A DNA stretch of 64,000 bases, taken from Daphnia pulex (Eukaryota > Arthropoda > Branchiopoda > Diplostraca > Daphniidae). The position numbers were made by a program, and so were the translations under genes. Location of the stretch: assembly GCF_021134715.1 (NCBI RefSeq), contig NC_060020.1:5704001-5768000 (forward strand), written 5' to 3'. The stretch's first letter is position 1, and each line of letters starts with the position of its first letter. The notes under the pieces were generated by a model. The model saw nothing but the letters and a program-made list of their open reading frames with translations. It searched no databases and was not told where the DNA came from. Shown here in pieces: positions 60,301 through 64,000 of the stretch.

Positions 60301-63300
60301 TATTTACGACCTCTTTCATTTTTCTTTCTTATTTTTAACCAAAAAAGGTTTTTACGGATTCCGACCGTCTTCGTGCTTCACCTACGGCGGGCCCAACAGC
60401 AGCGTCATTCCATTGTTCGATAAACGAGGGTAAGTTATAAAAAAAAAACTAGAAAATGAAAACGATGTCGTTAACTGTTACGGAACTCAATACCAGACTA
60501 GGATAAGATATACCCTTTTTTATCTTCTTCTTCTTCTTCTTTTTTCGGTTATTTCACGTCAGGTGAACAAAATTCTTTTTGGTCCCTCTAATTGTAGTTG
60601 TCCTGGGTGGTATACTGTGCACACAATGTAAATAACGCTTCGCAGATGGACGTTTTCCGCTCGAGAAATTCAATTAACTTTTTTTTTCCGAGCGTGCCCA
60701 GGCTTATTTATGTTGATTGAAATCAAAAGCAGACACGCGGCCCTTTCCGTTTTTTCACGGAGGTTACAGAGTCTATTGACCTTTTTTAAAAAAAACCAAT
60801 CTGAATATCTAATCAGAAGCGGCCGTCAATATCTTGTACACGTTCGGGAGACTTAATGATTGGCGATTCATTATTAACATATTCAAGAAACAAGTGGGAG
60901 AGGCTTTTTTTTATTTATTTTTTGGCAAAAATATTGCCGAAATGACGGCCATTATTTCCCCTCCGCGAATGAATAACTTGGGATTCGGGTCTAACATTAT
61001 GTGCAGACATTGATGGCTTTGTGGGTTGGGAAGGGAGGTGGAAAAGGATATGTATGTTTTAGGATGATGAGATGGCACGAAATCTGCCGCTCTATGTGCG
61101 CCAAAGCTCTCTCGGCTGGCATTTGGCCAGAGTATGACTTCCTGTTCGCATGACGACATGGAAATAACCAAACTATATAGTGGGTAGTATATACTACAGT
61201 AACCCCCAGCCAGCATTTCAATAAAATATGCTATTAGCATTTTCTTCTTTCTTCTATGATAAAAATTCAGCGAAAGACACGAAAGTAAGAAGAAGAAGAA
61301 GAAGCTGGTCAAGGTGAATTCTTTTGTTCGTGGCTTGGCTATAGCGTCAGCGCACGACTGAATTACCATTCGGCCATTATGTATATGTGTTGTAAATCAT
61401 ATGGGATAGGAGAAAGAAAAGATGATTTTACATGATGGATTAGCCGGATGAGAAATAACAACGTAATTTCTTTTGTGTGTGTGTGTGTACGTTATATTAG
61501 TTTGTTATGATTGTTGTTGCTGAAATATATCCGTCTCATCGTTCTGACCTGTACATGATTTTTTTGTTGCCCATGTAAATTGGCAGGTGCCCGGAGAAGA
61601 AGATAGCCACGAATTTCGTCCACGATAACAAAGGTTACGCCGAAGCAGAGATCCCCATGTACCGTTTCGCTGAGTACAACGTCGTCAACATTCAGTGCGA
61701 CATCCTCGTCTGCAAAGGTGCGTACATATAAGCTCGTCTCCCGGGGGGTTCTCTCTGTGTGATTTACGACGATGAAGTACGAACGAGAGCTGCGGAGGAA
61801 GCTGGGCCATATACTTTGACGGAACAGACAAAGTGGAAATGTCACAGACGTCCCAGCGCGGCCATTTTTTCATTTCCTCTCGTCGATGGAATAAACTAAT
61901 GAATCTTTTTTGTTTGTTTGTTTGTTTGTTTGGTGGGCCACAACACAGGCGGGTGCGGCGAAGCATTCTGCGACGACGACATCACTCCGTTCGCCCAGGG
62001 TCGAGCCATTGGCCGCGACGTTCCCGACTCGGAGGGGAGTCTGATGGCCTCCTACAGCGTCTACGTCGTCGATCCAGGAGCTGCCCCACGTAATTTTCCA
62101 TCCTCTTGTTATTGCATTCTATTCCTTCTCCCTCTCGACTTGATTCGGTTTCGCCATACCGGTCGTCAGACTCGTCTCATTTTCATTCCGGAGTCTAGAG
62201 CTAGATAAGACTCGTAACGCGTTGAAATGGTCGTTTCATTTCGTTATAGAAGCGCCAACAAGACGAGGTTGGAAGAGTCAAATTCACACGGTCCGTTAGG
62301 ACAGTGCTCATATCAAACAATCAGACAGTAGTTGAAAAAGAATGTTGTCTTGTACAGCCAAAAAATAAGAAGAACATGAGATGCTTCGAGCATATTTGGC
62401 GAAGGGAAAGAAAAAATAACCGACAATTCAAAATATTATAAGCCAAAAAAAAGAGCAGAGTTGATGATGGCTCGCCATGTTTTCCCTTTTATTTTTTTGA
62501 CTTTTTTTCTCACATTGGATCATTTTTTTTTTTTTCTTCTCTTTTGTTCGAGTCCATTTAAAATGAACGTGTGTTTGTCTTGGCTCCTCTTATCTGTGTA
62601 TAGTGGCAGTGGCAGCTTGTTCGGGTATTCAACCTCTTTGGCTGCTCTATTTGTGCATCGCTTTCGGCATCCTCTTCCTGATTATGCTCATCATCAACGT
62701 GTTCCTCTGCTCGGCCATGACCTGCTCCTGTTCCAAGACCGAAGTCATCGAAAAGGAGCCCAGCATCATAGAAGAGTATGACCCTTACCGCTCCTGGCAC
62801 GGATCGCAATACGGATCACGGTACGTTCGCTAGCGCCGCTGATGATGATGATGATGATGGTGTGTGTGGTAACTAAATAGACACTAAATACTAGACACTG
62901 TCTACATAAATAGCAGTCAGAGCGGACGTGTGGCTTGCGAGGAGCCAAGGTTCTAGTCTACTCTACTAGTATGAGTGTGTGTGTCTCCGCCATTTTGGGA
63001 GGGAGAGGGCTGTGAAAGCGTCGACTAACGAGACGACAATAACGGACTAATCGAAATGATTTGTTGACGGTGTTCATTAAAGGTACTCGCTGAACGGAGT
63101 GAGCAAGCCGGGCTACATCTCGGCGGGTTCAACCATGAACTCGACCCGCTCCTATTCGACCAACAGCGATCATTACGCCATCGTCCATTCCAGGCCCGGA
63201 AGCCGCTATTCGGCGCCAGGGGCCAATGGAGTTCATCACGGCCAACGACAGCAGAACGGGCAGGCCAATCACCACCATCAAACAGCCACTCAACAGCGAC

Positions 63301-63383
63301 GTGATCCGCGCAACGGAAACGGCGAAGTCCATCACGGTCCCGGCCCAGGCTCCATTTCGGGCTCGCATTACTCGGCCAAGTAG
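48332..63383 (+). CDS. Cuticlin-like ZP-domain transmembrane protein
   Basis: Ten exons: 48332-48391, 54200-54314, 56102-56253, 57084-57196, 58991-59103, 60348-60429, 61587-61717, 61949-62089, 62604-62820, 63083-63383; 474 residues. Exon 1 is a signal peptide (MASTSNYLWIISLLLTAIIQ). A zona pellucida domain covers about residues 37-287 with spaced Cys: T-A-S-C-Q-G-G, H-V-C-D, D-F-C-G-V-Y, V-I-T-C-G, S-S-C-F-T-Y, R-G-C-P and V-N-I-Q-C-D-I-L-V-C. One transmembrane segment at about 314-338 (LWLLYLCIAFGILFLIMLII) is followed by a 136-residue cytoplasmic tail with E-Y-D-P-Y-R-S-W-H-G-S-Q-Y-G-S-R-Y-S and His/Gln/Ser-rich sequence. Such proteins polymerise in the apical matrix or cuticle. I see no R-x-K/R-R furin site between ZP domain and membrane. 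I cannot assign the exact insect orthologue. Confidence 0.88.
48392..54199. other. First intron of the ZP gene, 5.8 kb
   Basis: Nothing coding recognised. The sequence is rich in T/C and A/G runs, which produce long spurious open frames (the longest is at 53332-54318, in a different frame from exon 2). Likely to hold regulatory elements. Confidence 0.5.
54315..60347. other. Introns 2-5 of the ZP gene
   Basis: Four introns of about 0.8-1.8 kb without recognisable genes. Homopolymer and pyrimidine-rich tracts are common. No nested gene on either strand was found. Confidence 0.45.
59984..60012. repeat. (TTC)n microsatellite
   Basis: Perfect TTC triplets inside a ZP-gene intron. Confidence 0.75.
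61909..61932. repeat. (TTTG)n microsatellite
   Basis: Perfect TTTG tetranucleotides close to the acceptor of ZP exon 8; the run supplies the pyrimidine-like tract upstream of the AG at 61947-61948. Confidence 0.75.
62841..62859. repeat. (GAT)n microsatellite
   Basis: Perfect GAT triplets just after the donor of ZP exon 9. Confidence 0.75.
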
Positions 63384-64000
63384 ATTATTATCATTCTCGT
63401 CTTTTTCTTCTTCTTCTTCATCACGCTGTGTGTATTTAAACATATCCAAGCCAAAGTCGCTAGTTTCAACTTCTTCTTTCTTTTTTGATTCGTATATTCA
63501 TTTTCTTTTTTTTTTGGCTGTGTGTTTTGTTTCTAAAGCGGGACTCGGCTGCATTGATGATCACGACGATGATGATGATGATGGCGGGAGACAAAGAGCT
63601 GCTGGAAGAGAGGAGGAACAACAACTGTACATACATATTCTTTCCACCTTGAGTTTGCTGCTGTGCCGCTGCATTTGAAGCCGACGAACCGCTGCTGCTG
63701 TTTGCTGCTGCTGCTGCTGCGGGACTTGTGTAACTTGCGTGACTCGTCGGGGTGAAAGGTCGACTCCTATGAGAGAGTGGAATACATACATATATACATA
63801 CACATGCGGGAGCAGCCAACAGACGTACGGAATGAAAGAAGAGGAAGAGGGCGGAGACGGAAAGGAAGAAGAAGAAATTGTTAAAGAGTTGAAGAAAGAA
63901 GAAAACTTTTTGTTTTTTTGTTTTGTGTTTTATTTTTATTTTTTCCTCCCTTTTTTTGTGAAAAACAAGGCCATAGTAAAAGAAGAAGAAAAAAGACATA
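63384..64000. other. 3' UTR and downstream sequence of the ZP gene
   Basis: T/C-rich with GATGAT and GCTGCTGCT runs. No coding sequence or unambiguous AATAAA within the first few hundred bases; the transcript may end outside the window. Confidence 0.4.

Overview
The window is eukaryotic nuclear DNA. Its protein-coding genes are arthropod-like, have many introns of about 55-100 bp and use GT-AG (occasionally GC-AG) splice sites. Gene content (synapsin with a nested TIMP, a repo-type homeobox gene, ZP-domain protein) and the very compact housekeeping genes suggest a crustacean, probably a branchiopod such as Daphnia. The species is inference. I built all gene models by hand from reading-frame continuity across splice sites, and every model below closes in phase.

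Layout. 1-2690: a tandem array of at least three decayed copies of an unidentified coiled-coil gene, one of them split by a 656-bp hAT-like MITE with a perfect 8-bp target-site duplication. 2718-2989: last exon of an unrecognised gene. 3376-5861: C2orf42 homologue (+). 6537-7713: paired-like, probably repo, homeobox gene (-) with its own TATA box. 7.8-12.7 kb: gene-poor. 12703-15031: two divergent micro-genes coding for 35- and 33-residue lysine-rich peptides; the rightward one has a textbook heat-shock element. 16687-23932: a dense housekeeping block: ANKRD13C (-), TRAIP/nopo (+), RpL29 (-), TAF8 (+), mRpL55 (-), with alternating divergent promoters and convergent 3' ends. 24-28 kb: nothing coding recognised. 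28041-43287: synapsin (-), ten coding exons, with the TIMP gene (33875-34815, +) nested in its sixth intron. 45543-46256: an inverted duplication of a promoter and first exon. 48332-63383: a ten-exon ZP-domain transmembrane protein (+) with large introns.

How the genes relate. The 16.7-24 kb genes serve replication stress, transcription initiation, translation (cytosolic and mitochondrial) and receptor trafficking; they share promoters rather than a pathway. Synapsin and TIMP are linked by the nested arrangement known from flies and vertebrates. The most novel-looking object is the heat-shock-type micro-gene pair at 12.7-15 kb; the most informative known-family observation is that synapsin has no in-frame AUG in its first visible exon and appears to start at CUG, directly before the RRFS kinase/editing site.
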